A stretch of DNA of 24,095 bases from JADJNW01 sp964549655 (GTDB taxonomy: Bacteria; Bacteroidota; Bacteroidia; Chitinophagales; Saprospiraceae), in contig CAZJXN010000083.1 in the NCBI GenBank assembly GCA_964549655.1, positions 1 to 24,095 on the forward strand, read 5' to 3'. Both the position numbers and the translations under genes were made by a program. Each line of letters opens with the position of its first letter. The stretch's first letter is position 1. Of the stretch, positions 1 to 7,626 are shown piece by piece. The notes under the pieces were generated by a model that worked only from the letters and a program-made list of their open reading frames with translations, was not told the DNA's origin and ran no database searches.

Positions 1-792
1 TTTACGGATTTTGGGTTTAAGAAGTTGTTCGGGAGCGAGCCGAATAAGGATTTGCTGATTGATTTTTTGAATCAGGTGTTGCCGTCGTATCATCAAATAC
101 AAGACCTGACGTACACGCGCAGTGAGCAATTGGGGAGTGGTGAAGCTGACCGCAAAGCGATTTTTGACTTGTATTGCACCAGCGAAAAAGGAGACAAGTT
201 CATCGTAGAAATGCAAAAGGCGAAGCAAAATTATTTTAAAGATCGAAGTATTTATTACGCCACATTTCCGATTCAGGAGCAGGCTTTAAAAGGGGATTGG
301 GATTACCAACTGGCGGCGGTTTACACCGTAGGTATTCTGGATTTTGTGTTTGCAGAAAGTAAGCAAGATGAGGAAGTGCGTCATGTGGTGCAATTAAAAG
401 ACCAGCAATGTCAGGTTTTTTATGATAAGCTGACTTTCATTTACCTTGAAATGCCAAAATTTAAAAAAACAGAGTCGCAATTGGCAACCGCTTATGATAA
501 ATGGCTGTATGTGCTGCGGCATTTGCCGAATTTGCAAAATCGCCCGGCATTCTTGCAAGAACGCGTTTTTCAAAAATTGTTTGAAACTGCCGAAATCGCT
601 AAGTTCACGCCAACAGAAAGGGAGCAATACGAGGATAGTTTGAAATATTACCGCGATTTAAAAAATGTGACCGATACGGCGAAATTAGAGGGCAAGCAGG
701 AGGTTGCAAAAAGGATGAAAGAAAGCAATGAACCGACTGAAAAAATTATGGCTTATACGGGGCTTTCAAAAGCGGAAATTGAAAATTTATAG
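1..792 (+). CDS. Rpn/PDDEXK-family nuclease-transposase, 5' truncated by window edge
   Basis: The frame is open from base 1 (FTDFGFKKLFGSEPNKDLL...), so the true start lies outside the window; the TTG at 25 is inside the conserved N-terminal block TDFGFKKLFGSE and is not a start. This opening, the D...ExQ nuclease signature (IFDLYC followed by FIVEMQKA) and a C-terminal segment ending in a helical GKQEVAKRMKES/GLSKAEIENL tail are typical of the Rpn family of recombination-promoting nucleases/putative transposases (PD-(D/E)XK fold). Known members cut DNA and promote RecA-independent recombination; many copies sit alone in Bacteroidota and cyanobacterial genomes. No terminal inverted repeats are visible in the part shown. 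It converges on ilvN, with 47 bp between them. The family call is secure; whether it is active cannot be judged. Confidence 0.88.
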   Translation, partial: FTDFGFKKLFGSEPNKDLLIDFLNQVLPSYHQIQDLTYTRSEQLGSGEADRKAIFDLYCTSEKGDKFIVEMQKAKQNYFKDRSIYYATFPIQEQALKGDWDYQLAAVYTVGILDFVFAESKQDEEVRHVVQLKDQQCQVFYDKLTFIYLEMPKFKKTESQLATAYDKWLYVLRHLPNLQNRPAFLQERVFQKLFETAEIAKFTPTEREQYEDSLKYYRDLKNVTDTAKLEGKQEVAKRMKESNEPTEKIMAYTGLSKAEIENL

Positions 793-839
793 CTTTTAGC
801 TTAGATCGCTGTTAAATCACCCCGTCTTCAAATCTCTTG

Positions 840-1370
840 TCACCCATTTTCCACTTCCAACGACTGCAAATACCGATTCAGCCGTTCCATCGGTTTCACA
901 ATTGCCACGCGCCCGGAACGCACGAATTCGTAGATGCCTACTTGTTGGAGTTCGTTGAGGAGGGCAGTGATTTCGTGTTCGTGTCCTGTTTTTTCGATGA
1001 CGATGTATTCTGGTTCAATGTCGAGGATGCGGGCGTTGTGCTTGCGAATGATTTGCTCGGTGCGGCTGCCGGAATTAAAAAGATGCGTCGGTACTTTATA
1101 TAATGCTAATTCTTGATATACAATCTCCTCCCGCTCATAATAAAAGGCTTTGACCACGTCAATTTGCTTTTCCAGCTGGGCGACGAGTTTGCGCACCATG
1201 TCTTCCGGCACGTTCACCACAATCGTGAAGCGATGAATGCCAGGACTGGACGATTGGGAGGTCGTAAGGCTCTCCACATTGATGTGCCGCCGCGTGAAAA
1301 TGGACACGACGCGCGAAAGCAAGCCCGTGAGGTGCTCGGTGAAAACGGTGATGGTGAATTCTTTCTTCAT
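840..1370 (-). CDS. ilvN: Acetolactate synthase small (regulatory) subunit
   Basis: This 176-residue protein has an N-terminal ACT domain (about residues 3-78: EFTITVFTEHLTGLLSRVV, then INVESLTTSQ and HRFTIVV) and a C-terminal acetolactate-synthase small-subunit domain. It binds the IlvB catalytic subunit, raises its activity and confers feedback inhibition by valine or related end products (family knowledge). ATG at 1370 gives the normal N-terminus and a normal length. It lies downstream of ilvB on the same strand with an 88-bp spacer filled by a tandem repeat, and is presumably co-transcribed with ilvB. Nothing in the protein looks unusual. Confidence 0.95.
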   Translation of the reverse strand: MKKEFTITVFTEHLTGLLSRVVSIFTRRHINVESLTTSQSSSPGIHRFTIVVNVPEDMVRKLVAQLEKQIDVVKAFYYEREEIVYQELALYKVPTHLFNSGSRTEQIIRKHNARILDIEPEYIVIEKTGHEHEITALLNELQQVGIYEFVRSGRVAIVKPMERLNRYLQSLEVENG

Positions 1371-1372
1371 AG

Positions 1373-1448
1373 GTGATAGGGTGATAGGGTGATAGGGTGA
1401 TAGGGTGATGCGCTATCACGAGGGAAATCACCCCATGACCCATCACCT
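1373..1448. repeat. Tandem GTGATAGG repeat with inverted right arm in the ilvB-ilvN spacer
   Basis: Four perfect 8-bp copies of GTGATAGG (1373-1404) lead into GTGATGCGCTATCAC (1405-1419, a small hairpin with loop GCGCT). A degenerate opposite-strand arm follows (ATCACCCC ... CCCATCACCT, about 1427-1448). The arms are complementary with mismatches, so the whole can fold on itself. The ATGCGCTA core recurs in the elements at 3224-3624 and 8770-8915. A right-arm-like fragment (CACCCTATCACCCA) is also present at 5641. Confidence 0.8.
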
Positions 1449-1458
1449 CATAACCCAA

Positions 1459-3207
1459 CTATTCCAAAATTATCTCATCCACTGCTTTGCCCGTCGGTAT
1501 CATTGGGAAAACGTTTTCTTCTTGTTCGACTTGAACGTGCAATAGGTACGGACCTTCATGTGCCAGCATTTCTGCGATGGCAGCATCGAGTTCTGCTGGT
1601 TGGGAAATCTTTTTGCCCGACACGCCAAAGCCTTCTGCAATCTTTATAAAATCCGGATTTTTTAATTCTACCACCGAGTAGCGGCGTTCAAAAAACAGTT
1701 GTTGCCACTGGCGCACCATGCCGAGAAAGTTGTTGTCTAATAACACAATTTTTACACCGACATTCCACTGCGCACACATGCCGAGTTCTTGAATCGTCAT
1801 TTGAAAACCGCCATCGCCGATGAACGCGACGACTTGCCGCTCTGGTTGCGCCAATTTCGCGCCAAACGCCGCCGGTAAGCCATAGCCCATCGTGCCCGCA
1901 CCGCCGCTCGACACCCACTGATTCGTACTGCGAAAAGTCGAATAACGCGCGGCAACCATCTGGTGCTGCCCAACATCCGTTGCGACGACTGCCATGCCGT
2001 TGGTCTGGTCGGAGACGGCTTTTACTGCCATGCCCATTTTGATTTGCCCGTCGGCAGAAGGTTGGAAGTCGTGGCGAATGACTTTTTCGTATTCAATCGC
2101 GGCGTAATTTTTAAACTCGGCAATCCAAGCGGGATATGTTTTTTTATTTACTAATGGTAATAATAATTGTAATGCTTGCTTCGCATCCGACAAAATCGGC
2201 ACGTGCGCGAACACGTTTTTACTGATTTCTGAAGGGTCAATCTCGATGTGAATCACTTTCGCTTGCTTGGCGTAGCTGTCCAAACGTCCCGTCACACGGT
2301 CGTCGAAACGCATTCCAATGGCAATTAAAACGTCGCATTTATTTTGCAACATATTCGGACCATAATTGCCGTGCATCCCCAACATCCCCATATTTAGCGG
2401 ATGGTCGGACGGAATCGTGGACAAGCCGTGAATCGTGCAAGCGAGTGGAATCCCTGTTTTTTCTACAAATTCTTTGAAAATTTCTTGCCCGTGCGCAATT
2501 TGAATCCCATGTCCAGCAAGAATCATCGGACATTTTGCATTATTAATTAATTCAGCGGCATCTTTAATAGATTCAAAATCCGGCTTTGGTTTCGGATGGT
2601 AGCTGCGAATGAGCGGACGGCGATTGTATTCAAACTCCATTTCTGCAAACTGCGCGTCTTTTGTAATATCTATCAACACCGGTCCCGGTCTGCCGGAATT
2701 GGCAATATAAAATGCCTTTGCAAAAGCCGCCGGAATATCCGCCGCTTTCGTCACCTGAATATTCCACTTCGTCACCGGCAAGGTGCAGTTTATCACATCC
2801 GTCTCTTGAAATGCATCCGACCCCAACAAATGCGACGCCACTTGCCCCGTAATCGCCACCAACGGCGTAGAATCCAACAAGGCATCTGACAAACCCGTCA
2901 CCAAATTCATCGCGCCCGGACCTGATGTTGCCATGCAAACGCCTGTTTTGCGCGTCACCCGCGCGTAGCCTTCCGCCGCATGAATCGCGCCTTGCTCGTG
3001 CCTCGGCAAAATGTGCCGCAGCCTATCCTGATAGTGATACAGCGCATCATACACGGGCATAATCGCCCCGCCCGGATAACCGAAAATCGTATCCACGCCC
3101 TCTTCCAGCAAGCAGCGCAAAACTGCCTCTGCACCTGATATTTTTTCTTTTGGAGCAGACTTTGCTTCCAATATCGGTGCTTGTTCTAAGATTAAATTTT
3201 TGCTCAT
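1459..3207 (-). CDS. ilvB: Acetolactate synthase large (catalytic) subunit
   Basis: This 582-residue thiamine-diphosphate enzyme condenses pyruvate with pyruvate or 2-oxobutyrate, the first common step of valine, leucine and isoleucine synthesis. The N-terminal pyrimidine-binding domain holds the catalytic glutamate (Glu71 in RHEQGAIHAAEGYA). The central domain covers about residues 205-350. The ThDP/Mg motif starts with GDGG (464-467) and ends with NN (492-493) near MVRQWQ. Length and motifs are normal for IlvB/IlvI. It starts at ATG 3207, about 420 bp downstream of ilvD on the same strand; that long AT-rich spacer suggests either its own promoter or post-transcriptional control. FAD binding is expected from the family but was not traced here. 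Confidence 0.96.
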   Translation of the reverse strand: MSKNLILEQAPILEAKSAPKEKISGAEAVLRCLLEEGVDTIFGYPGGAIMPVYDALYHYQDRLRHILPRHEQGAIHAAEGYARVTRKTGVCMATSGPGAMNLVTGLSDALLDSTPLVAITGQVASHLLGSDAFQETDVINCTLPVTKWNIQVTKAADIPAAFAKAFYIANSGRPGPVLIDITKDAQFAEMEFEYNRRPLIRSYHPKPKPDFESIKDAAELINNAKCPMILAGHGIQIAHGQEIFKEFVEKTGIPLACTIHGLSTIPSDHPLNMGMLGMHGNYGPNMLQNKCDVLIAIGMRFDDRVTGRLDSYAKQAKVIHIEIDPSEISKNVFAHVPILSDAKQALQLLLPLVNKKTYPAWIAEFKNYAAIEYEKVIRHDFQPSADGQIKMGMAVKAVSDQTNGMAVVATDVGQHQMVAARYSTFRSTNQWVSSGGAGTMGYGLPAAFGAKLAQPERQVVAFIGDGGFQMTIQELGMCAQWNVGVKIVLLDNNFLGMVRQWQQLFFERRYSVVELKNPDFIKIAEGFGVSGKKISQPAELDAAIAEMLAHEGPYLLHVQVEQEENVFPMIPTGKAVDEIILE

Positions 3208-3223
3208 GGTTAGGATATTTAGT

Positions 3224-3624
3224 GGAGGATGGGAGGATAGGAAGATCGGAGGATGCGCTTATTACATACTCCTATAATTCTATGCTAACAACCTCTAATT
3301 TTCTAATTTAATTGTAACTACTCAGGTACTCATTATTTTTTAAATAACTGATAATCAATTATTTGCAATTTAAAATTATTTTTAACAAATATTTAACATT
3401 TTAGTTAATATACTGAAAATCAGTGATTTATAAAAAATAAATGATTTTAAAAATTGATTTTAAGGTTTTTTAATAAATATTTTAAATTATAATCAACTGA
3501 ATATCAACACTTTAAAACACCTGAGTAGTAACATTTAATTTTGTAATAAAAACTTAAAATAAACGGAACAAGGGCACTAACGTCTAGCGTGCATCCTCCT
3601 ATCTTCCCATCTTCCCCATCCTCC
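3224..3624. repeat. AT-rich spacer bracketed by polypurine/polypyrimidine inverted repeats
   Basis: The left arm (3224-3256) is built from GGAGGAT/GGAAGAT units and ends GGAGGATGC. The right arm (3591-3624) is its near-perfect reverse complement (33 versus 34 nt, one indel and a few substitutions). The interior (about 3260-3590) is strongly AT-rich with no convincing ORF. The left arm continues into GCGCTTATTACAT, closely resembling GCGCTATTTACAT at 8796. The element fills almost the whole ilvD-ilvB spacer. It could be a MITE-like element, or a transcribed long-range stem inside the operon; the sequence does not decide between these. Confidence 0.75.
3317..3529. repeat. Perfect 11-bp inverted repeat nested in the ilvD-ilvB spacer
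   Basis: ACTACTCAGGT at 3317-3327 is the exact reverse complement of ACCTGAGTAGT at 3519-3529, with about 190 AT-rich bases between. It nests inside the outer polypurine inverted repeat, so the two pairs are concentric. It may be an inner terminal repeat of an inserted element or a second stem of a transcript. No protein-coding potential was seen between the arms. Confidence 0.6.
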
Positions 3625-3629
3625 CGTTT

Positions 3630-5303
3630 TCAAAATTCATCCGTCACGCACCCCTCACTCGCCGAAGACACGATTTTCGCGTATTTCCGCAGCCAACCTT
3701 GAGTTATGTTTAATGGTGGAGCGACCCAATTCGCACGGCGTTCCGTGATTTCCGCTTCGCTCAAATGTGCGTGTAGTTGTTTCTTTTCGGCATCAATCGT
3801 GATTTCGTCGCCATCTTTTAAGAATGCAATTAAACCGCCCGACTGTGCCTCCGGCGTGATATGCCCGACCACAAAACCGTGCGTGCCGCCACTAAAACGT
3901 CCATCCGTAATCAGTGCCACTTTATCGCCCAAGCCTTCGCCCATTATCGCTGACGTTGGTTTCAACATTTCCGGCATTCCCGGACCACCTTTCGGACCGC
4001 AGTAGCGAATCACAATAACATCTCCTGCTTGAATTTGTTTTTTTGTAATGGCTTCATTGACAGCCGCTTCGCTATCATAAACTCTGGCTTTCCCTGTAAA
4101 TTTCAAACCTTCTTTGCCGGTAATCTTCGCCACCGAACCTTGCTCCGCTAGGTTTCCATACAAAATTTGAATATGTCCCGATGGCTTGATTGGGTTTTCA
4201 AAGGAATGAATTACGTCTTGTCCTGTTTTCAAATCCGGCACTTCTGCCAAATTTTCCGCAATGGTTTTTCCGGTCACGGTCATACAATCGCCCTGCAAAT
4301 AGCCATTTTCCAACAACAATTTCATCACCGCCGGAACGCCGCCGACCTCGTGCAAATCCTCCATCACATACTTTCCACTAGGTTTCAAATCTGCTAAAAA
4401 CGGTGTTTTATCGCTAATTCGTTGAAAATCTGCCAAAGTCAAATCCACTTCTACCGACTTCGCCATCGCAATCAAATGCAGCACTGCATTCGTCGAGCCA
4501 CCTAAAATCGTCACCACCGTCATGGCATTCTCAAACGCAGCCCGCGTCATAATATCGCGTGGCTTAATATCTTTTTCTAACAAATGTCGAATCGCTGCTC
4601 CAACACGTCCACAGTCCCCATTTTTCAAATCATTGCTCGCCGGAAAAGAAGAATTGAATGGCAAACTCATCCCCATTGCCTCGATCGCCGATGCCATCGT
4701 GTTCGCCGTGTACATCCCACCGCACGCGCCCGGACCCGGACACGCATTGCGCACCACGCCGCGAAATTCCTCTTCGCTTACTTTCCCCGCAATTTTCTGC
4801 CCCAGCACCTCAAACGCCGACACGATATCCAACTTCCGATTCGCATAGCACCCCGGACTAATCGTGCCGCCATAAACGAGTATCGAAGGACGATTCAAGC
4901 GACCCAACGCCATCATCGCGCCCGGCATATTTTTATCACAACCGACCACCGCCACCACCGCATCGTACCACTGCGCGCATGCCACCGTTTCAATCGAATC
5001 CGCTATCAAATCCCGCGACGGCAGCGAATACCGCATCCCCTCCGTACCCATCGAAATACCATCGCTCACGCCAATCGTATGAAAAATCAAGCCAACTAAA
5101 TCCGCTTCCGTCACCCCTTTTTTCACCAATTTCGCCAAGTCATTCAGGTGCATATTACATGGATTGCCCTCCCAGCCCATACTCACGATACCCACCTGCG
5201 CCTTCGCCATGTCCGCCTCCGTCAGCCCAATCCCGTACAGCATCGCCTGCGCCGCCGGCAACGTATCATCTTGTGTAATTCTTCGACTGTATTTATTTAA
5301 CAT
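3630..5303 (-). CDS. ilvD: Dihydroxyacid dehydratase
   Basis: This 557-residue iron-sulfur enzyme of the IlvD/Edd family dehydrates 2,3-dihydroxy-3-methyl acids to the 2-oxo precursors of isoleucine and valine. The three cluster cysteines are visible: Cys49 (GNPCNMHL), Cys122 (GCDKNMPGAMM) and Cys194 (ACPGPGACGGMYTANTM). Lys124 in the DKN motif is the usual Mg-site lysine. The C-terminal half has the family block DGRFSGGTHGFVVGHITPEA. Length is normal. It is the first gene of the minus-strand ilvD-ilvB-ilvN run, starting at ATG 5303. No clear TAnnTTTG promoter box was found directly upstream, where the leader is AT-rich and repetitive. Confidence 0.96.
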   Translation of the reverse strand: MLNKYSRRITQDDTLPAAQAMLYGIGLTEADMAKAQVGIVSMGWEGNPCNMHLNDLAKLVKKGVTEADLVGLIFHTIGVSDGISMGTEGMRYSLPSRDLIADSIETVACAQWYDAVVAVVGCDKNMPGAMMALGRLNRPSILVYGGTISPGCYANRKLDIVSAFEVLGQKIAGKVSEEEFRGVVRNACPGPGACGGMYTANTMASAIEAMGMSLPFNSSFPASNDLKNGDCGRVGAAIRHLLEKDIKPRDIMTRAAFENAMTVVTILGGSTNAVLHLIAMAKSVEVDLTLADFQRISDKTPFLADLKPSGKYVMEDLHEVGGVPAVMKLLLENGYLQGDCMTVTGKTIAENLAEVPDLKTGQDVIHSFENPIKPSGHIQILYGNLAEQGSVAKITGKEGLKFTGKARVYDSEAAVNEAITKKQIQAGDVIVIRYCGPKGGPGMPEMLKPTSAIMGEGLGDKVALITDGRFSGGTHGFVVGHITPEAQSGGLIAFLKDGDEITIDAEKKQLHAHLSEAEITERRANWVAPPLNITQGWLRKYAKIVSSASEGCVTDEF

Positions 5304-5397
5304 TCGCTCTTTTATTTATTGTTTTTCGTTTAAAATTTAACGCTTCTCCGTAAAAAATTTTACATTTTACATTTATTATTTTATATTTTGACTTTTT

Positions 5398-5655
5398 TGG
5401 GCACGTTTTTGGGCTATCCGCTCTCACCTTCCTACGGTCGGTACCGCTTCTATCCCGCGTGCACGCCTCGTTCTCAAATCGGCCAACGTTCAAAATCATT
5501 TTCAAATCAATCCTTTCCGCCGAAACCGCCTGAACCATGATTTTTATGATTGCATGATTATCATGATTTACGCTTGATCTCTGCGAACTCTGCGCCTCTG
5601 CGGTTAATAAAAATGCTATAAGTGCAAGGATAAGGAAAATCACCCTATCACCCAA
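5398..5655. repeat. Cluster of intergenic repeat fragments between ilvD and the glycosidase
   Basis: No gene is supported here. The stretch joins several low-complexity blocks of a kind I recognise from spacers of other Bacteroidota genomes: GGGCTATCCGCTCTCACC...TACGGTCGGTACCGCTTC (5409-5451), a run of ATGATT units (5536-5568), CTCTGCG units (CTCTGCGAACTCTGCGCC, 5579-5596), and CACCCTATCACCCA (5641-5654). The minus-strand reading frame 5293-5655 runs straight through these blocks and has no family features, so it is not called as a gene. Confidence 0.6.
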
Positions 5656-5701
5656 TCAACCGTTCGCCAAAAGTAATCCCTTCCACCACACCATGCCAAT
5701 T

Positions 5702-5796
5702 CAAAAAAAAGTATTGTTACGAGCTTTAGAAACAACGATTCGTACCTAAAAAACTGGTAGTCAACCAAATAAAATATCTTATTTACAAAGGGAAAG
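5702..5796 (+). repeat. 95-bp direct repeat, copy A (downstream of glycosidase)
   Basis: This 95-bp segment starts CAAAAAAAAGTATTGTTACG and ends CTTATTTACAAAGGGAAAG. It matches 7411-7505 without gaps at 84 of 95 positions by hand alignment (88%); the first 23 and last 29 bases are identical and differences cluster in the middle. It lies 126 bp beyond the 3' end of the glycosidase gene, and the partner copy lies 105 bp upstream of that gene's start. Function is unknown. Confidence 0.9.
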
Positions 5797-5798
5797 GT

Positions 5799-5821
5799 GG
5801 GCGTAACAGCTTTTTACGCCC
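5799..5821. terminator. Stem-loop GGGCGTAA/TTACGCCC
   Basis: A perfect 8-bp stem (5799-5806 with 5814-5821) has a 7-nt loop. It lies just right of direct-repeat copy A and about 100 bp past the minus-strand glycosidase stop codon. On the minus strand there is no good T-tract after the stem, so a role as intrinsic terminator is only possible, not shown. Confidence 0.35.
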
Positions 5822-5840
5822 TCATTAAGCACTTTTTTCA

Positions 5841-5888
5841 CGCAGATTTCGCAGATTTTTTCACACAAAGACGCAAAGTCGCAAAGTT
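5841..5888. repeat. CGCAGATTTCGCAGAT and CGCAAAG repeat block
   Basis: CGCAGATTTCGCAGAT (5841-5856) is the exact reverse complement of ATCTGCGAAATCTGCG at 13594-13609. It is followed by a run of ACAAAGACGCAAAGTCGCAAAG units (5863-5884). These are intergenic low-complexity repeats related in style to the CTCTGCG block at 5579. Confidence 0.65.
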
Positions 5889-5905
5889 TTTCTCCTAGCC
5901 CATTT

Positions 5906-5935
5906 CATTATTCATTCTTTCATTATTCATTCTTT
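5906..5935. repeat. 15-bp tandem duplication across the glycosidase stop codon
   Basis: CATTATTCATTCTTT occurs twice head to tail (5906-5920 and 5921-5935). The second copy encodes the last residues and the TAA stop of the glycosidase on the minus strand; the first would supply another stop in the same frame. It looks like a simple slippage duplication at the gene end. Confidence 0.75.
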
Positions 5936-7305
5936 GCAACTACTGCATCTATCACCAGCACCCAATCTTGCCCTTTGCCAGACGATGGCGGTGTTGGTTT
6001 ATAACTCGCTGATTTTGAGATAATTTTCTCGTTCAAATAAACACCTGTGCGCGGGTCGTACCACGTTGTTTTTAATTTTGAACCAGTTAATTTTGAGATG
6101 TTTAATTCAACCGATTTACCTGTTGGAAAGTAAATAAACGCATAACTTCCTTTGGAATCCCGCGTGGCGATTACATAATTTTCATCCTCATTTTGTTTGG
6201 TTACAACCATCGTTTGGTCAGGAATGCGGGTGAGAAAAGAGCGTGACAACATTAGCTTTTTCAAGTGTTTTACTTGATTTGCCATCGGTAAATCGAGCGC
6301 TTTTTCCCACGGACGCAAGGGCTGGTTGATTGGCTCCCGTCCAATTTTATACATTTGCCAAATATCATGACAGCCATACGTTTGTCCGCACGCACCGGCA
6401 AAAACATTCCAATATATAATCCGACGAATATCTTCTGGCACACTGTGACCTAATTCTTTGGCGTTGAAACAATTGGGGTGGTCTTCATACAGTGGTTCAC
6501 CATCTAAGGTCGGTTTGGTAGGTTGCAAATTATAATCATGTGCAATTTTATTGTAAGTCGGTTGATTCGCGCAATGTCCCGTCTGGTGCATATTAAAATC
6601 AAGCCATGCGTCTTTGTGAAACCAATTGGACGAGCCGCCCGGCTCTGTAGGTTGTGGATGCAAAGTCATCAGTGCTTTGTCATTTCCACCTCCGCCCTCA
6701 GCGATTCCTGCTGCCATTTGTCGCCACACTTCCACGTCCTGCGAGCCTTCGCGCGGGTTGCGGTCGCCGCCGAGTACCCACACGATGTTCGTACGATTTT
6801 TGTAGCGATTGCCCATCCACTTTCCAAAAGTGCGCGCATTTTGCGGATTAAAAATCTCTGGTCCCTTGCCCCAGTTGTCTTTAAATAACTTATCGCCCCA
6901 AGTCGGCAGCAGCGCAATGTAAATGCCCAATTCTCCCGCGCGGTCAATAATATAATCTACGTGTTGAAAATATTTTTCGTTAGGTTGATTCAAATCATTA
7001 TCTATCAAAGGTTTATCTCCATTGGAATTCGGTGTATTCAAACCATCTAATTCTGCCAAAGCGACGGCTTGAATCACGTTAAAACCTTGTTCAGCTCGCT
7101 TGCGCAAGTAGCGGTCCGCTTCATCGCGGTCGCAGCGGTGAAACAATTCCCAAGCCGTATCTGCCAGCCAGAAAAACGGTTTGCCATCAGCCGTGACCAG
7201 AAAGCGTTTATTTTCGGACACTTGAATGCGCGGCAGGCTTTTAGTTTGCGCAATAATAGAAACCGTAAAACTGATTAAAAACAATGTAAAGAGTAGCTTT
7301 TTCAT
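5923..7305 (-). CDS. Secreted GH140-like glycoside hydrolase (DUF4038 plus C-terminal domain)
   Basis: This 460-residue protein has a signal peptide (MKKLLFTLFLISFTVSIIA, then QTKS). A TIM-barrel domain (about residues 28-340) begins VSENKRFLVTADGKPFFWLADTAWELFHR in pieces, the DUF4038/apiosidase-like signature. The GH140 catalytic pair can be placed: Asp181 in VLGGDRNP and Glu270 in LDGEPLYEDHP. The C-terminal part (about 360-458, with AFIYFPTGKSVEL and TTWYDPRTGVY) fits the putative collagen-binding beta-sandwich that follows DUF4038. Known GH140 enzymes remove apiose from rhamnogalacturonan-II; the substrate here is inferred only from family. The second ATG (7305) was preferred because it opens a standard signal peptide, two residues after the upstream ATG. 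It lies among ilv genes with no SusC/D partners, bracketed by 95-bp repeats. Confidence 0.87.
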   Translation of the reverse strand: MKKLLFTLFLISFTVSIIAQTKSLPRIQVSENKRFLVTADGKPFFWLADTAWELFHRCDRDEADRYLRKRAEQGFNVIQAVALAELDGLNTPNSNGDKPLIDNDLNQPNEKYFQHVDYIIDRAGELGIYIALLPTWGDKLFKDNWGKGPEIFNPQNARTFGKWMGNRYKNRTNIVWVLGGDRNPREGSQDVEVWRQMAAGIAEGGGGNDKALMTLHPQPTEPGGSSNWFHKDAWLDFNMHQTGHCANQPTYNKIAHDYNLQPTKPTLDGEPLYEDHPNCFNAKELGHSVPEDIRRIIYWNVFAGACGQTYGCHDIWQMYKIGREPINQPLRPWEKALDLPMANQVKHLKKLMLSRSFLTRIPDQTMVVTKQNEDENYVIATRDSKGSYAFIYFPTGKSVELNISKLTGSKLKTTWYDPRTGVYLNEKIISKSASYKPTPPSSGKGQDWVLVIDAVVAKNE

Positions 7306-7349
7306 AACCATTTAGTTTAACCGTTAAATAAGCGTTTTATACAAAGTCA

Positions 7350-7357
7350 CAAAGTTA
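7350..7357 (-). promoter_or_regulatory. Candidate -7 box TAACTTTG for the glycosidase gene
   Basis: Read on the minus strand this is TAACTTTG, an exact match to the Bacteroidota -7 consensus TAnnTTTG, 45 bp upstream of the preferred ATG. No clear TTTG at the -33 spacing was found, so this is tentative. Confidence 0.4.
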
Positions 7358-7410
7358 AGACTGTTCGCGAAAACGTTTGTAGGATTGCTACTAATGCTCC
7401 AACAAGCAAT

Positions 7411-7505
7411 CAAAAAAAAGTATTGTTACGAGCCTTAGCCACAACAATTTACACTTAAAAAACTGGTAATCAACAGAATAAAATATCTTATTTACAAAGG
7501 GAAAG
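7411..7505 (+). repeat. 95-bp direct repeat, copy B (upstream of glycosidase)
   Basis: This is the partner of 5702-5796 in the same orientation, gap-free with 11 mismatches. It lies between the glycosidase start region and the ilvC promoter. The segment bounded by the two copies (5702-7505) contains only the glycosidase gene and its flanks. Confidence 0.9.
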
Positions 7506-7543
7506 TTCGATTAGTGGGCTGTTTAAACTTTGCAACACCTGCC

Positions 7544-7571
7544 TTTGCATCAGTTAAATGGTATAATTTTG
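7544..7571 (+). promoter_or_regulatory. Candidate ilvC promoter (TTTG-N16-TAATTTTG)
   Basis: TTTG at 7544-7547 and TAATTTTG at 7564-7571 match the Bacteroidota -33/-7 pattern, with spacing at the short end. Transcription would begin near 7576, giving a leader of about 125 nt that carries the double hairpin at 7588-7625. Confidence 0.5.
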
Positions 7572-7587
7572 CGTTTCGTTCGTAGTA

Positions 7588-7626
7588 CAGCGTTTACGCT
7601 GAACTCGTCCCACAGGCTTCAGCCTG
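7588..7626 (+). repeat. Double-hairpin element, copy 1 (ilvC leader)
   Basis: Hairpin 1 is CAGCG-TTTA-CGCTG (7588-7601). A 12-nt linker AACTCGTCCCAC follows (7602-7613). Hairpin 2 is AGGC-TTCA-GCCT (7614-7625), extendable by a C-G pair. Copy 2 at 12774-12811 keeps both loops, the linker length and most of the linker sequence while the stem sequences differ but remain paired. The element lies between the candidate ilvC promoter and the ilvC start. It resembles a REP/BIME-type dispersed element; any function is unknown. Confidence 0.8.

Noticed and set aside
1..792. Complete insertion sequence at the left edge
   Set aside because: Rpn-type genes usually lack terminal inverted repeats, none is visible at the right side, and the left end is outside the window.
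1373..1448. Possible CRISPR-like array
   Set aside because: The repeats are 8 bp, contiguous and without spacers; no cas genes are in the window.
1159..1458. 99-codon minus-strand frame over the ilvB-ilvN spacer
   Set aside because: Its first 30 or so residues are the GTGATAGG repeat read as HHPITLSPYHPIT, and the rest is an off-frame reading of ilvN.
3208..3629. T-box or leader-peptide attenuator for ilvB
   Set aside because: No T-box specifier/antiterminator sequence (such as TGGNACC) and no short ORF rich in Ile, Val or Leu was found; only AT-rich sequence and inverted repeats.
4584..5099. 171-codon plus-strand frame opposite ilvD
   Set aside because: It is an antisense shadow of a highly conserved gene, rich in Arg/His from complementary codons, with no domain.
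5293..5655. 120-codon minus-strand frame with a hydrophobic start (MGDRVIFLILALIAFLL)
   Set aside because: It is translated from several known-looking intergenic repeat blocks, overlaps the ilvD start and has no family features; the signal-peptide look comes from repeat composition.
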